A stretch of 64,000 nucleotides of DNA from Limnomonas spitsbergensis (Eukaryota; Chlorophyta; Chlorophyceae; Chlamydomonadales): NCBI GenBank assembly GCA_037349105.1, contig JAYJMM010000103.1:620001-684000 (forward strand). Direction: 5' to 3'. A program made the position numbers and the translations under genes. Each line of letters starts with the position of its first letter. Within the stretch, counting starts at the first letter, position 1. The notes beneath the pieces are model-generated. The model was not told the origin of the DNA, made no database searches, and saw nothing but the letters and a program-made list of their open reading frames with translations. Shown one piece after another: positions 1 through 11,000 of this stretch.

Positions 1-3000
1 ACCAAGGCAGGAAGATACAGCACAAGTTAAGCCGGATTGTGCTACCAAGGCAGGAAGATACAGCACAAGTTAAGCCGGATTGTGCTGCCAAGGCAGGAAG
101 ATACAGCACAGGTTAAGCCGGATTGTGCTGCCAAGGCAGTAAGATACAGCACAGGTTAAGCCGGATTGTGCTACCAAGGCAGGAAGATACAGCACAAGTT
201 AAGCCGGATTGTGCTACCAAGGCAGTAAGATACAGCACAGGTTAAGCCGGATTGTGCTACCAAGGCAGTAAGATACAGCACAGGTTAAGCCGGATTGTGC
301 TACCAAGGCAGGAAGATACAGCACAAGTTAAGCCGGATTGTGCTACCAAGGCAGGAAGATACAGCACAAGTTAAGCCGGATTGTGCTGCCAAGGCAGGAA
401 GATACAGCACAGGTTAAGCCGGATTGTGCTACCAAGGCAGGAAGATACAGCACAAGTTAAGCCGGATTGTGCTACCAAGGCAGGAAGATACAGCACAGGT
501 TAAGCCGGATTGTGCTACCAAGGCAGGAAGATACAGCACAGGTTAAGCCGGATTGTGCTACCAAGGCAGGAAGATACAGCACAGGTTAAGCCGGATTGTG
601 CTACCAAGGCAGGAAGATACAGCACAGGTTAAGCCGGATTGTGCTACCAAGGCAGGAAGATACAGCACAAGTTAAGCCGGATTGTGCTACCAAGGCAGGA
701 AGATACAGCACAAGTTAAGCCGGATTGTGCTACCAAGGCAGGAAGATACAGCACAGGTTAAGCCGGATTGTGCTACCAAGGCAGGAAGATACAGCACAAG
801 TTAAGCCGGATTGTGCTGCCAAGGCAGGAAGATACAGCACAGGTTAAGCCGGATTGTGCTGCCAAGGCAGGAAGATACAGCACAGGTTAAGCCGGATTGT
901 GCTACCAAGGCAGGAAGATACAGCACAGGTTAAGCCGGATTGTGCTACCAAGGCAGGAAGATACAGCACAAGTTAAGCCGGATTGTGCTGCCAAGGCAGG
1001 AAGATACAGCACAGGTTAAGCCGGATTGTGCTACCAAGGCAGGAAGATACAGCACAGGTTAAGCCGGATTGTGCTACCAAGGCAGGAAGATACAGCACAA
1101 GTTAAGCCGGATTGTGCTACCAAGGCAGGAAGATACAGCACAGGTTAAGCCGGATTGTGCTACCAAGGCAGGAAGATACAGCACAAGTTAAGCCGGATTG
1201 TGCTGCCAAGGCAGGAAGATACAGCACAGGTTAAGCCGGATTGTGCTACCAAGGCAGGAAGATACAGCACAAGTTAAGCCGGATTGTGCTACCAAGGCAG
1301 GAAGATACAGCACATGTTAAGCCGGATTGTGCTACCAAGGCAGGAAGATACAGCACAAGTTAAGCCGGATTGTGCTACCAAGGCAGGAAGATACAGCACA
1401 GGTTAAGCCGGATTGTGCTGCCAAGGCAGGAAGATACAACACAGGTTAAGCCGGATTGTGCTACCAAGGCAGGAAGATACAGCACAAGTTAAGCCGGATT
1501 GTGCTACCAAGGCAGGAAGATACAGCACAGGTTAAGCCGGATTGTGCTACCAAGGCAGGAAGATACAGCACAAGTTAAGCCGGATTGTGCTGCCAAGGCA
1601 GGAAGATACAGCACAGGTTAAGCCGGATTGTGCTACCAAGGCAGGAAGATACAGCACAGGTTAAGCCGGATTGTGCTGCCAAGGCAGTAAGATACAGCAC
1701 AGGTTAAGCCGGATTGTGCTACCAAGGCAGGAAGATACAGCACAGGTTAAGCCGGATTGTGCTACCAAGGCAGGAAGATACAGCACAGGTCAAGCCGGAT
1801 TGTGCTACCAAGGCAGGAAGATACAGCACAGGTTAAGCCGGATTGTGCTACCAAGGCAGGAAGATACAGCACAAGTTAAGCCGGATTGTGCTACCAAGGC
1901 AGGAAGATACAGCACAAGTTAAGCCGGATTGTGCTACCAAGGCAGGAAGATACAGCACAGGTTAAGCCGGATTGTGCTACCAAGGCAGGAAGATACAGCA
2001 CAGGTTAAGCCGGATTGTGCTGCCAAGGCAGTAAGATACAGCACAGGTTAAGCCGGATTGTGCTACCAAGGCAGGAAGATACAGCACAAGTTAAGCCGGA
2101 TTGTGCTACCAAGGCAGGAAGATACAGCACAAGTTAAGCCGGATTGTGCTACCAAGGCAGGAAGATACAGCACAGGTTAAGCCGGATTGTGCTGCCAAGG
2201 CAGGAAGATACAACACAGGTTAAGCCGGATTGTGCTACCAAGGCAGGAAGATACAGCACAGGTTAAGCCGGATTGTGCTACCAAGGCAGTAAGATACAGC
2301 ACAAGTTAAGCCGGATTGTGCTACCAAGGCAGGAAGATACTGCACAGGTTAAGCCGGATTGTGCTGCCAAGGCAGTAAGATACAGCACAAGTTAAGCCGG
2401 ATTGTGCTACCAAGGCAGGAAGATACAGCACAGGTTAAGCCGGATTGTGCTACCAAGGCAGGAAGATACAGCACAGGTTAAGCCGGATTGTGCTACCAAG
2501 GCAGGAAGATACTGCACAGGTTAAGCCGGATTGTGCTACCAAGGCAGGAAGATACTGCACAGGTTAAGCCGGATTGTGCTGCCAAGGCAGTAAGATACAG
2601 CACAAGTTAAGCCGGATTGTGCTACCAAGGCAGGAAGATACTGCACAAGTTAAGCCGGATTGTGCTACCAAGGCAGGAAGATACAGCACAGGTTAAGCCG
2701 GATTGTGCTACCAAGGCAGGAAGATACAGCACAGGTTAAGCCGGATTGTGCTACCAAGGCAGGAAGATACAGCACAGGTTAAGCCGGATTGTGCTACCAA
2801 GGCAGGAAGATACAGCACAGGTTAAGCCGGATTGTGCTACCAAGGCAGGAAGATACAGCACAAGTTAAGCCGGATTGTGCTACCAAGGCAGGAAGATACA
2901 GCACAGGTTAAGCCGGATTGTGCTACCAAGGCAGGAAGATACAGCACAGGTTAAGCCGGATTGTGCTACCAAGGCAGTAAGATACAGCACAGGTTAAGCC

Positions 3001-3309
3001 GGATTGTGCTACCAAGGCAGGAAGATACAGCACAAGTTAAGCCGGATTGTGCTGCCAAGGCAGGAAGATACAGCACAGGTTAAGCCGGATTGTGCTGCCA
3101 AGGCAGGAAGATACAGCACAGGTTAAGCCGGATTGTGCTACCAAGGCAGTAAGATACAGCACAAGTTAAGCCGGATTGTGCTACCAAGGCAGTAAGATAC
3201 AGCACAGGTTAAGCCGGATTGTGCTGCCAAGGCAGGAAGATACAGCACAGGTTAAGCCGGATTGTGCTACCAAGGCAGGAAGATACAGCACAGGTTAAGC
3301 CGGATTGTG
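1..3309. repeat. 43-bp satellite array, about 77 copies
   Basis: A head-to-tail array with a 43-bp unit starts at the window edge and stops abruptly near 3309. Copies differ at a few fixed positions (acc/gcc at the unit start, ggaag/gtaag, cacaa/cacag). Those variants are mixed along the array, which fits continuing homogenisation. There are no spacers. The short plus-strand reading frame at 1671-1922 is just array sequence. In the direction of the minus-strand SGNH-like exon at 3914-4425 the array lies downstream of its splice donor, so it is probably intronic. The left end is cut by the window. Confidence 0.97.
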
Positions 3310-3913
3310 CTTTTAAGGTCTTGATGCAGCATGCCCGGGTGCAATCTTCACCGGGAGTGTGTTGTGCATGGTCTGTCTGAGTAAGCCCAGTGTGGACTGC
3401 ACGGATAATGCGGCAAAAGGTCGGGCGTGGACTGAAATAATATAATGAGTGAGAGGTCAAAGCAAAGCATTTATCAGATCTATCATATCCCGCCCTCGGC
3501 GTTCCTGAGACAGACGTTACCTTATGCTGGCGGTGCTTTCTCCAGAGAGTGACTTTCCTGGTCACCAACAATAAATTCCAAATGCCACTTCAACATTCTG
3601 GTGGTTGTATGGTATTTCGTTGTGCCATGGCTGTTCCATGGCATCCTTCCTACACATAACTGCTGTAACAGCGTCTGTGCATTCACATAAATACTTTTTG
3701 GGGCAGGGCCAGGAAGTGCAAACTGGAAGTGACGATGCATAGTGACACAGCATGTAGCACCAGCGATGCATGGCATGCTTCGTGTAGCATGGGTGCATGG
3801 CAACACGACACGGCGCTAGCCACGCATGGCAAAACGACATGGCAAGCGATCCATGTCCTTACAGCGCACTGCATGGAATGTAAGTCATGCATAGACATCC
3901 AGCACAAGCTCAC
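3310..3913 (-). other. Intron sequence between the SGNH-like exon and the satellite
   Basis: About 600 bp follow the donor of the exon at 3914-4425. I see no convincing second exon in it. Short open frames here overlap on both strands and share a local 'catgg/gcatg' repetition between about 3760 and 3900. The rest of the gene should lie left of the window. Confidence 0.5.
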
Positions 3914-4425
3914 CCAGCATAGTCCTTAACGATGGAGTCGCCTATGGCCACGACCACGATAGGCAGGCCCTTGTCCAGCCTCTCCACCAGAAGTTTCATC
4001 TGCGCGTAGCTGATGATAGAGCTGGCCGCGTCGAGGTCGGCTTGGTCCCAAATGCGCTTCATAGGTAACAGAGGGCGGTCGGAGATGGCGTCGTAATCCC
4101 ATTCGAGGAGGTTGGGAGGAAAGGCGTGTGCGTTTGGGAGGGGAAGAGACGAAGACTGATGCGGTAGGAAGAGGAGGAGGAGGAGGAGGAGGGGGAGCAG
4201 GAGGGAGGGCTTCGTAGCGAGGCTTTTCCTGCTGTGCTGTGGCGGGGTTCGCGGGCTGGACGGGTCAGTTCTTAAGAGAGGATAACATTGCTTTGTTGAA
4301 GGGGGAGACGACAGCGGGGATAAGGCTATTTGCGTCACCCGTGATAACGGCCAGGGCTGCTGCTGTTGCTGCAACTGTTGCATCCGCTGCCTCTGCAGCT
4401 GTTGCTGCGATCTCGATGAGGTCAT
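3914..4425 (-). CDS. First exon of a probable SGNH/GDSL-type hydrolase (partial)
   Basis: The exon starts at an ATG at 4425 and runs about 170 codons to a donor reading GG|GTGAGC at 3913. It begins with a Gln-rich stretch, then a Ser/Pro-rich stretch, then a strong hydrophobic Leu run (about residues 70-85) that looks like a signal anchor or secretion signal. The end of the exon reads VVVAIGDSIVKDYAG. A hydrophobic strand followed by G-D-S is the block I nucleophile motif of SGNH/GDSL esterases, and algae have many secreted members. This is a family-level guess from one motif: blocks II, III and V are not in the window. No substrate can be proposed. The following intron leads into the 43-bp satellite, so the gene may be very long or truncated. 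Confidence 0.5.
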
Positions 4426-5865
4426 CTAGCCATGTTGTATTGGTTGACAACAGTGGGACTCGAGACGATAGCCGGACATTCATATACACATGGAAGAGTC
4501 ACCAGCGGCTGATCTGGCGATGGCGGGAAATTCAGCTATGACATCCAGCTGGCCTGGCGAGTGCACGTGCCATCTGTTTTGATTTGTGTGCCCATTAGGT
4601 TCAGATATAGGGTCATGCGCAGCATGATGCCGACGATTGTCGGTAACGGTGGATCTGTGACTTGCACTTTTCAAAGCGGCCGGCGGCCAGCCCTAGAAAT
4701 CTGAGGCGCTTACGATGGCACAGCAACCTTGTGTGGGGGCGAAAAAGGTAGGAATGAACAATGAGCCGTAGGACCCGCGAGTTCTATACACTTGAGGTCG
4801 ACCGCGCCCTGGCAAACGCTTTCAATTGCCTCATGAGGAGGCGCTATGGGTTGGGGAAGTTCTCGCCCAGGGCGAAAGTGTGTTTGTATTACAAGGCATA
4901 TTTGTGTTTGAACTCTTCATAGGTGTTCCTTATGTACGATTTCAATGATCCTTGCATAAAGCAGTCAACCTCAAGTGGAGGGAACTCGCGGGTCCTGCGG
5001 CTAATTCACCACGTCGGGACCCTTGCCTCTCCGGTCAAGCTTGCGACGTAGATGCCATTCATATACACTTGCAATAGGACGTGCGTCGAAATTAGGACTG
5101 TGTGTGCCTTCTTTGCATCGTCACACTGTACAGTGCACTGTGTCTGGCATGTATGGCATAGTGTGAATAATTATGACCAGGGATTCCTGATTATGACCAG
5201 GTGCACATGCGCGCTTGCATGCGCAATTTGTATAGGAGATAACGCGAGACTATGCGAGTTCGCCAACAGCAGCAAGGTCCGCTAAGTAGCCATGGACGAC
5301 GCTCGTGCATATGAGACTTGCTGGACCCGGTCTGGACATGAAGGATGGTAGTTATGAACTTATTTATCATGATGGAACTGATAAACGAGAGAAAACTCGA
5401 AAGCAACCTAAAACCTACATTTTTGTACCCCCAAAGTTGCTGTGCGATGGGCGCTGACACAAAATTCAGCTCGGGTGCGCATGCGGACCAGGATCGGGAA
5501 AGGTAAACGGCCAGCCTCAAGCACTCAGCAGGTCAGGTTTTATTTCGTATGGTATGTGTTGTACAAGTGTGCGGGCTTGAAAGGGGGTCGACAAGTAATC
5601 AGAGGTGCTGCTGCACAGCACAAAAAACGGCAGAGCACTGTGGTATGTGACTTTTCAGAGGGCAGGCGCAGGTGCGGATGGGGTCACTTGGACCCCATGC
5701 AAACACCCTCGCCATGTTGAAGGATTTCAAAATATTTGTCACAACTCACAACTCTATCGCTGTCTAAGTGCGTGGTTTTAATGATGCGTTTTGAATTGCG
5801 CATAGAGAAGCGAAGCTACAGCTGTCGGCCTGTCGCGTGACACCAGGAGACAGCGTGACGACACC

Positions 5866-6160
5866 TTACGTCATCCGCTGTGAGATCCAGCCTTGGTAGC
5901 TGAGTTTCTCATTTCTGCACCTCGGCATTTGAGGTCTGACAGGAATAACCTTAATAAATACAGCCGGTTGATTTGCGCTGTAGCGCATAAAATTTCCGGG
6001 ACGTTCCAGAAACATCGGGCTGACCGACTGAATGACTGACTGACAGACGGATAAATACGGGGTGACACTGGGGGCTTCGCCCCCGCGACCTTCGGCCGCC
6101 TGAGGGCTCCGCCGAAAACCAATGAATTTTAAATTTTCCACTTTAAAAGTTTTCCCCACG
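5866..6160. repeat. Repeat with perfect GC hairpin (GGGGGC-TTC-GCCCCC)
   Basis: Near 6070-6085 the sequence GGGGGCTTCGCCCCC forms a 6-bp stem with a 3-nt loop. It is followed by the partly self-complementary tract gcgaccttcggccgcc. The adjoining minus-strand sequence is open in two frames but looks repetitive rather than coding (gtcagtcagtcattcagtcgg). Small GC-clustered hairpins of this kind are common in organelle genomes of volvocalean algae, so an organelle-derived insertion is possible. That origin is inference only. Confidence 0.4.
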
Positions 6161-7149
6161 AATATCCCTTTGCTTTTTCCCCTTCAATCTTCGGATTGCT
6201 GTGCCCCTTCTCGCTCCCTCTGTGACTCAGTCCCTGGTTTAGGTCGTCATTGTCCTAATTGCGCTCCGAGTGGTGGGGGCATGCCTCGCACAGTGGGTAA
6301 GCCCTTTTACCCCGGCCTTTTACCTCCTAGAATTCAGACAGCGTATTCTCTTGCCTCCTGTCTAATATCTTTCTCCCTCTACAGGTTGGTTGCCGTTTTT
6401 CCGGCTTAGATGGAGACATTTGCAGTCGCTCATGGGAGAAGCTCAAACAAGCTATAGAGGGTGGCATGGCAGATTGGCAGTTTTTGTCCCAAGGTAGGGT
6501 GGCAGCTTTTCCGATTGTTTCACGCATGTTTTATATTTGCCGTGTGAGTGTTTGTTGGTCGTGTGCCTTTCCTATTCCTGTTTGCCTTTTCTCAGCTGAT
6601 GAGTGATGACGAGGTCCAGGCTGTTCTGTAATCAGGACCATGTACGGTATAGGCAATTAAACATTCCAGATTTTGAAGGGTGGGACGGCTAGTCTCACAA
6701 TTTCCCAAGCAAATAAAAGGAGATTTACACATGATAAATGGCATAGCGTGAGAAGCATCGCTTGCACACAAACTTCGATGACTGGGAATCACAGGTTCAC
6801 GCTTAACAACCCACCATCCCATACCCTCATGACCATTGAGCTTCGATGGCCATCTGGGTGGGACCTGCAGATCCTCGTTTGAGTGTTTTAGTGACGAGAC
6901 GAGACAGGAGACTTTTTCCGCTGCCAGGGGACACACTGGTCCGTGTTGTTCTTAACTTCATGTTCCAGCCTATCTACCTAGTCACCACTTCACATCTCCC
7001 AGCCCTGGCGTTTGTGGAACTTGAAGGCTAGTCTCTTCAGGGGCAAGCGATACGGGTTGCCCGACCTTTTTGGTGGTGTTGTTGTTGTTTGGAAGGTGAA
7101 CTTGCTTTCCATTCTATCCTCCCTTGTTTGCCGACGTGATCGAGATTTA

Positions 7150-7330
7150 CATAAGCAGGGCCCAGAGGTGCAACGTCATTAACAGCCCACCATATACATT
7201 TCGATATGTTTTGACACCAAGGTCTCAGACCCGGGCTTCGAACTTTGGACACCCTGACATGATGCCAAGTTACTGATGGGCCGGACGCGGCCGAGCCTTT
7301 TAAGCATGGCCCATAGGTGTAACGTCAAAG
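7150..7330. repeat. Dispersed family B fragments
   Basis: Two pieces (7154-7180 and 7268-7330) share the core ggccgagcctt...gcatggcccagaggtg(t/c)aacgtc. The same core is found at 36286-36350 and, in reverse, at 52497-52565 and 59398-59462. A weaker piece is at 53246-53290. No target duplication was identified. Confidence 0.5.
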
Positions 7331-7611
7331 ACTGGTGGGCCGGACGTTTGATCTGGCCGTGCGTGAAACATGGCAAGATACTTGTACCAGGTAATTGAAA
7401 AACGTCCGCGTTTAAAAAGTACCATGAACAATTGGAGATGCTGCAACGCGCTCGCTCTACCACCAGCCAGTCTTGTCAGAGGGCTAGGCATTGTCAGCAG
7501 CATGCACACGGAATTACATATAGACCAGGCCAATGCTCTGGGACAAGGGCACTCTTGGGAACGCCCTCAGAACCGCACACAAGGTAGCAAACCAGATGAA
7601 CGTCAGTGTTT

Positions 7612-7800
7612 CGTTTTCGTGACTCAGCTAAATGTCAGCTAAACTCCGACATCCGGCCGGCGGCCCCATTTGCCTGACTGCTTGGGCCGCCAGCCGTGGG
7701 CCGGTCCAGGTCTGGTCCTTATTGGGCCTTTGGCAGCTGCGGGTCTGCCTGTCAAGGGTGAACACGGGTTCGAGAAAAGAAACTCAGGCGGCCGTCCTGT
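7612..7800 (+). repeat. Dispersed family A copy
   Basis: It begins with tttcgtgactcagctaaatg, continues through a region with ccggcc and tgggcc palindromes, and ends near gggttcgagaaaagaa. Other copies are listed at 21000-21120, 23790-23985, 29285-29415, 54514-54680, 55455-55625 and 59780-59965. Length is about 130-190 bp. No open frame is conserved between copies, so this is a SINE- or MITE-like non-coding element. Confidence 0.6.
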
Positions 7801-8084
7801 GGCCAAATCGTACATAATGATGATCACGGTCCTGCTGACTACACCACATGATAAGTATGAACAAGTAGCAGAGCCCAGTATGAACATGAGCATGAACAAG
7901 TAGCAGAGCTGCAGCATCCGCACGGCATTCCACTCACGCCTTTTCTTGCATTGTACATCCCCCCCCCCATAGTAGAGTACAGGTATCCGCCAGGATGACC
8001 TTACCCAGATTTCAGATTCAGGAGAAAATAACTAAAAAACGTCTACCGACCCCTCCTTCATCCCGTCAACATGCCAATTTGCCA

Positions 8085-11000
8085 TCACTGGAGAGTTTCC
8101 AAGCTGACCTCCACCGAGTGCCTGGACAGCGCGCGGTACACATCGCTGCCTCCCGCTACCATTGACAGGGATGACCTAAGTGCAGCCAGGCAGGCCAGTG
8201 TTGCTGCGCGGCCTGGCGCACCCAGGCCAGGCAGCTCCAGCAAGCGGACCAGCGCCGCTGCGGTGGGGGCCGACTGAGCGGTCCACTGCGGGCGCTGCAA
8301 AAGCCTATACAAGGGAGCAGCAACCGTCATTATTTAATTTCAGGGCTACAGTTCAGAATCTGTTTTATGGTTGAGGTTCAGGTTCAGGCTTATGACTTAG
8401 GCCTCAGATTCAGGGTTCGGATTTAGGGTTCAGTTGATTCACGGGGGGGCGTGAAAGCTTCTTGTATATACTCAAACGATGATCCCTCCAGAGGCTGTCC
8501 TCTTAAAATAAACAATATCCTGGCCTGCTGGATCCCTGCGCCACGTTTGGGTTGGGGTTTAAAGTTAAGGGTTAAGGGCTCAAAGAAAAGGATATACCAC
8601 ACAGACACCCACCCACATTCCGCCCCCAATGTCTAGAGAACATCTCTCCCCTACACCCTACACCCTCATCACCTTGCCCTCAACCCTCAACTCTTAACCC
8701 TCACCCTCACCCTCAACCTTGCCCCAACCCCTAACCCTCAACCTTGCCTCAAACCTGAACCCTCATCACCTGGGCAGTGTGTAAGGAAGGCACTGCAGCG
8801 CCCAAGCGGCGACAGCGGATTGCGAACCCTTCGCCACCCCGCTCGCCGCGCCCGCCCTGACAGCGGCTCCCGGCGCTGGCTCCTCGCTGTCCTCGTCAGC
8901 ATTGCGATCGTGCGGCAAACACAGGTGGACCGAGACCGCCCCGGCAGCACCCAAGCCTCGGGCATGCCAGGAGGCAGCCAAGACCGAGACCAGCTCCAGG
9001 CAGCGAACTGGCTCCGGAGCCGAGGACGAGCTCTCCAGAGCTTCTTGAAGCATGAGGGCCTGCAGCCAGAGCAATGGAAGGGGCGGGGGGGGGGGGGTAT
9101 TAAAACAAAAAACCAGGACGGCACAGCTATATGTGGATTCGAAATAAAAAAAAGGACGGCACAGCTGTGCAGGGACTCGCATTCAAAAACATGTGGCAGA
9201 TCAGGTCCTCAAGAAAGGGAGGGTGCCAGCCTCCAAGTGGCCCACGGGTCTGCCATGGAGCATCCTGGTATCAGTAGTTTTTGACCACATAACACAAGTC
9301 TGACCACATCACACTGTGTCATACGTGTAACCACACCACATAAGAGTGACCCGTGACCGCATCACACCTGCGCTGCCTGTGGCGCTTCTGCCAGAGCCTC
9401 GGCCAGCAGGCAGGCCAACTGATCCACTTGAGTGCCGGGAAGAGAGGTGAGTGCGGACCTGCGAATGAGGAGTATGCGTGTGGGGGTAGGGCATGAGGAG
9501 CAGTAGCGGGGGCACGATGAGCAGGAGGTATCCCCCCAATCTTTTATCCTGAGCTCTTTACTTTAAACCCTGTTTCTAGAGCCCTGAACCCTTGATCCTG
9601 TATCGAGAGCCCTAAACCCTAAACCCTACACCCTTTATCCAGAGCCTTGAACCCCGAGCCCTCAACCACTCTCAGTCATGTCTCGGTGCATCATCAACCC
9701 TTGACATCTTACCTTAAACCCCAAATCCGCCACCAGGGTAACTATCAAACGCCATGTTGTAACTGCCAGCCACCATGTGTACCCTATCCCTTATCCTTAC
9801 CCCCCTAGCCTCATCATAATACTTCCAGGTCACGTCGACTCATCGCATCCGCTAAACCCTAAAAGATAACCCTGGAACCGAATTCTGAAACCTAACCCTG
9901 AAACCGTACCCTCAAACATTAACCTGAACCCTACCCCTGACACAGGAACCCTGAACACTAAACCATCCTAACCTGAATTCCTCGCCTGTCCGCCGGATCT
10001 CAGTGTACCCCAAAACCTCTAATAAACCCCTAAACCGTTAATTCCAGTCCTCACCTGCAACCTGTCAGACCTCAGTGTACCTTGAACCCTGAGCCCTTCA
10101 CCCTTACCCCAAGTCCTTACCTGCACGCCAAGACCCTGAATTTGAACCCTAAAACCGACATATTAACCATTACCCTACTTCCCACCATAACCTGATCTTC
10201 AACTATAAACCCTGACTATTAACCCCACCCCCCAGCTCTCAACCTCCGACCCTAACTCAGAACACTTGACCCAAACTTCTAAACCTTAACCCGAACCTCC
10301 AACCCTGAACCCAGAGCTTCAACCCTACACCCAAATCCTTACCGGCATACCGCCAGATCTCGATACGTCATCGTCCCTCCCAAGACCAGCAAGCACCTCA
10401 TCTGCAACCCACACAGCGCATGCTCCCCCGCGGCGTCCCCGCCGCAACCCGCCCCAAGCGCCGCCACCAGCGTCGCTGCCTCCTGCGGGCCTGCCGCCCT
10501 TAGGCAGTACGCGACCTTGCACCATGTGAGCAGTATAGCCCGCCTCAGGGCGTCGCCACCGCTGAGCTGCAGCAGCGGGAGCCTGGGAGGGGTGCCGGCT
10601 GCCTCCGGGCCCCCCCCGCCGCCTGTCAACCCAGCTGATGCTGCAACCTGCCCCGCCGAGCCCTGTCCCGATGCGGCGGGCACCCGCCCGCCGCCGCTGC
10701 CGCCGCCAGGCGCCTGCGGTTGCGGCGGGCCGCTGCCATCCAGCAACATCGCCTTGATGGAAGCGACCTCGCCTGGGAGCAGCGGCGGGAGCGGGCGCAA
10801 CATGGGCAACGCGCCGGCCATGGCTGCGTGCAGCGCCTGATGCCAAGCCCCGCCTGAAAAGGCGTTGGCTGGCTTCTTGCCCGCTGAGCCGCCGAGTTGC
10901 TGGAGCGTGACGCCTGCCAGGCCATGCCAGAACGCAGCCTACGGGGTTTTTCAGACAGCGGCAGATGTCAGATATATCAGGTTGCAGACTGGGGTTGAGA

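Larger units (their letters stand above)
4426..8084. other. Gene-free stretch with dispersed repeats
   Basis: This 3.7-kb stretch lies upstream of the SGNH-like exon and downstream of the 3' end of the RST1-like gene. Open frames here are short, overlap on both strands and show no family motifs. It holds a GC-rich hairpin repeat near 6065-6125, a copy of dispersed family A at 7612-7800 and pieces of dispersed family B at 7150-7330. The 3' UTR of the large minus-strand gene should begin just left of 8085, but I cannot place its end. Confidence 0.6.

Noticed and set aside
1..3309. Possible CRISPR array
   Set aside because: Units are contiguous with no unique spacers and the sequence is eukaryotic; it is a satellite.
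6122..6409. 95-codon plus frame with CPNCAPSGGGMPR
   Set aside because: No supporting splice sites, family motif or neighbouring exons; the sequence lies in repeat-bearing spacer.
9590..10340. Interstitial telomere
   Set aside because: ccctaaa-like text is too degenerate and interrupted by exon-edge copies; it is intron repeat rather than a (CCCTAAA)n block.
10343..10351. GTAAGG at 10342 as the donor of the 10938 exon
   Set aside because: It gives phase 2, which fits no downstream acceptor found. GTATGC at 10350 gives phase 0 and joins well, though RNA would be needed to be sure.
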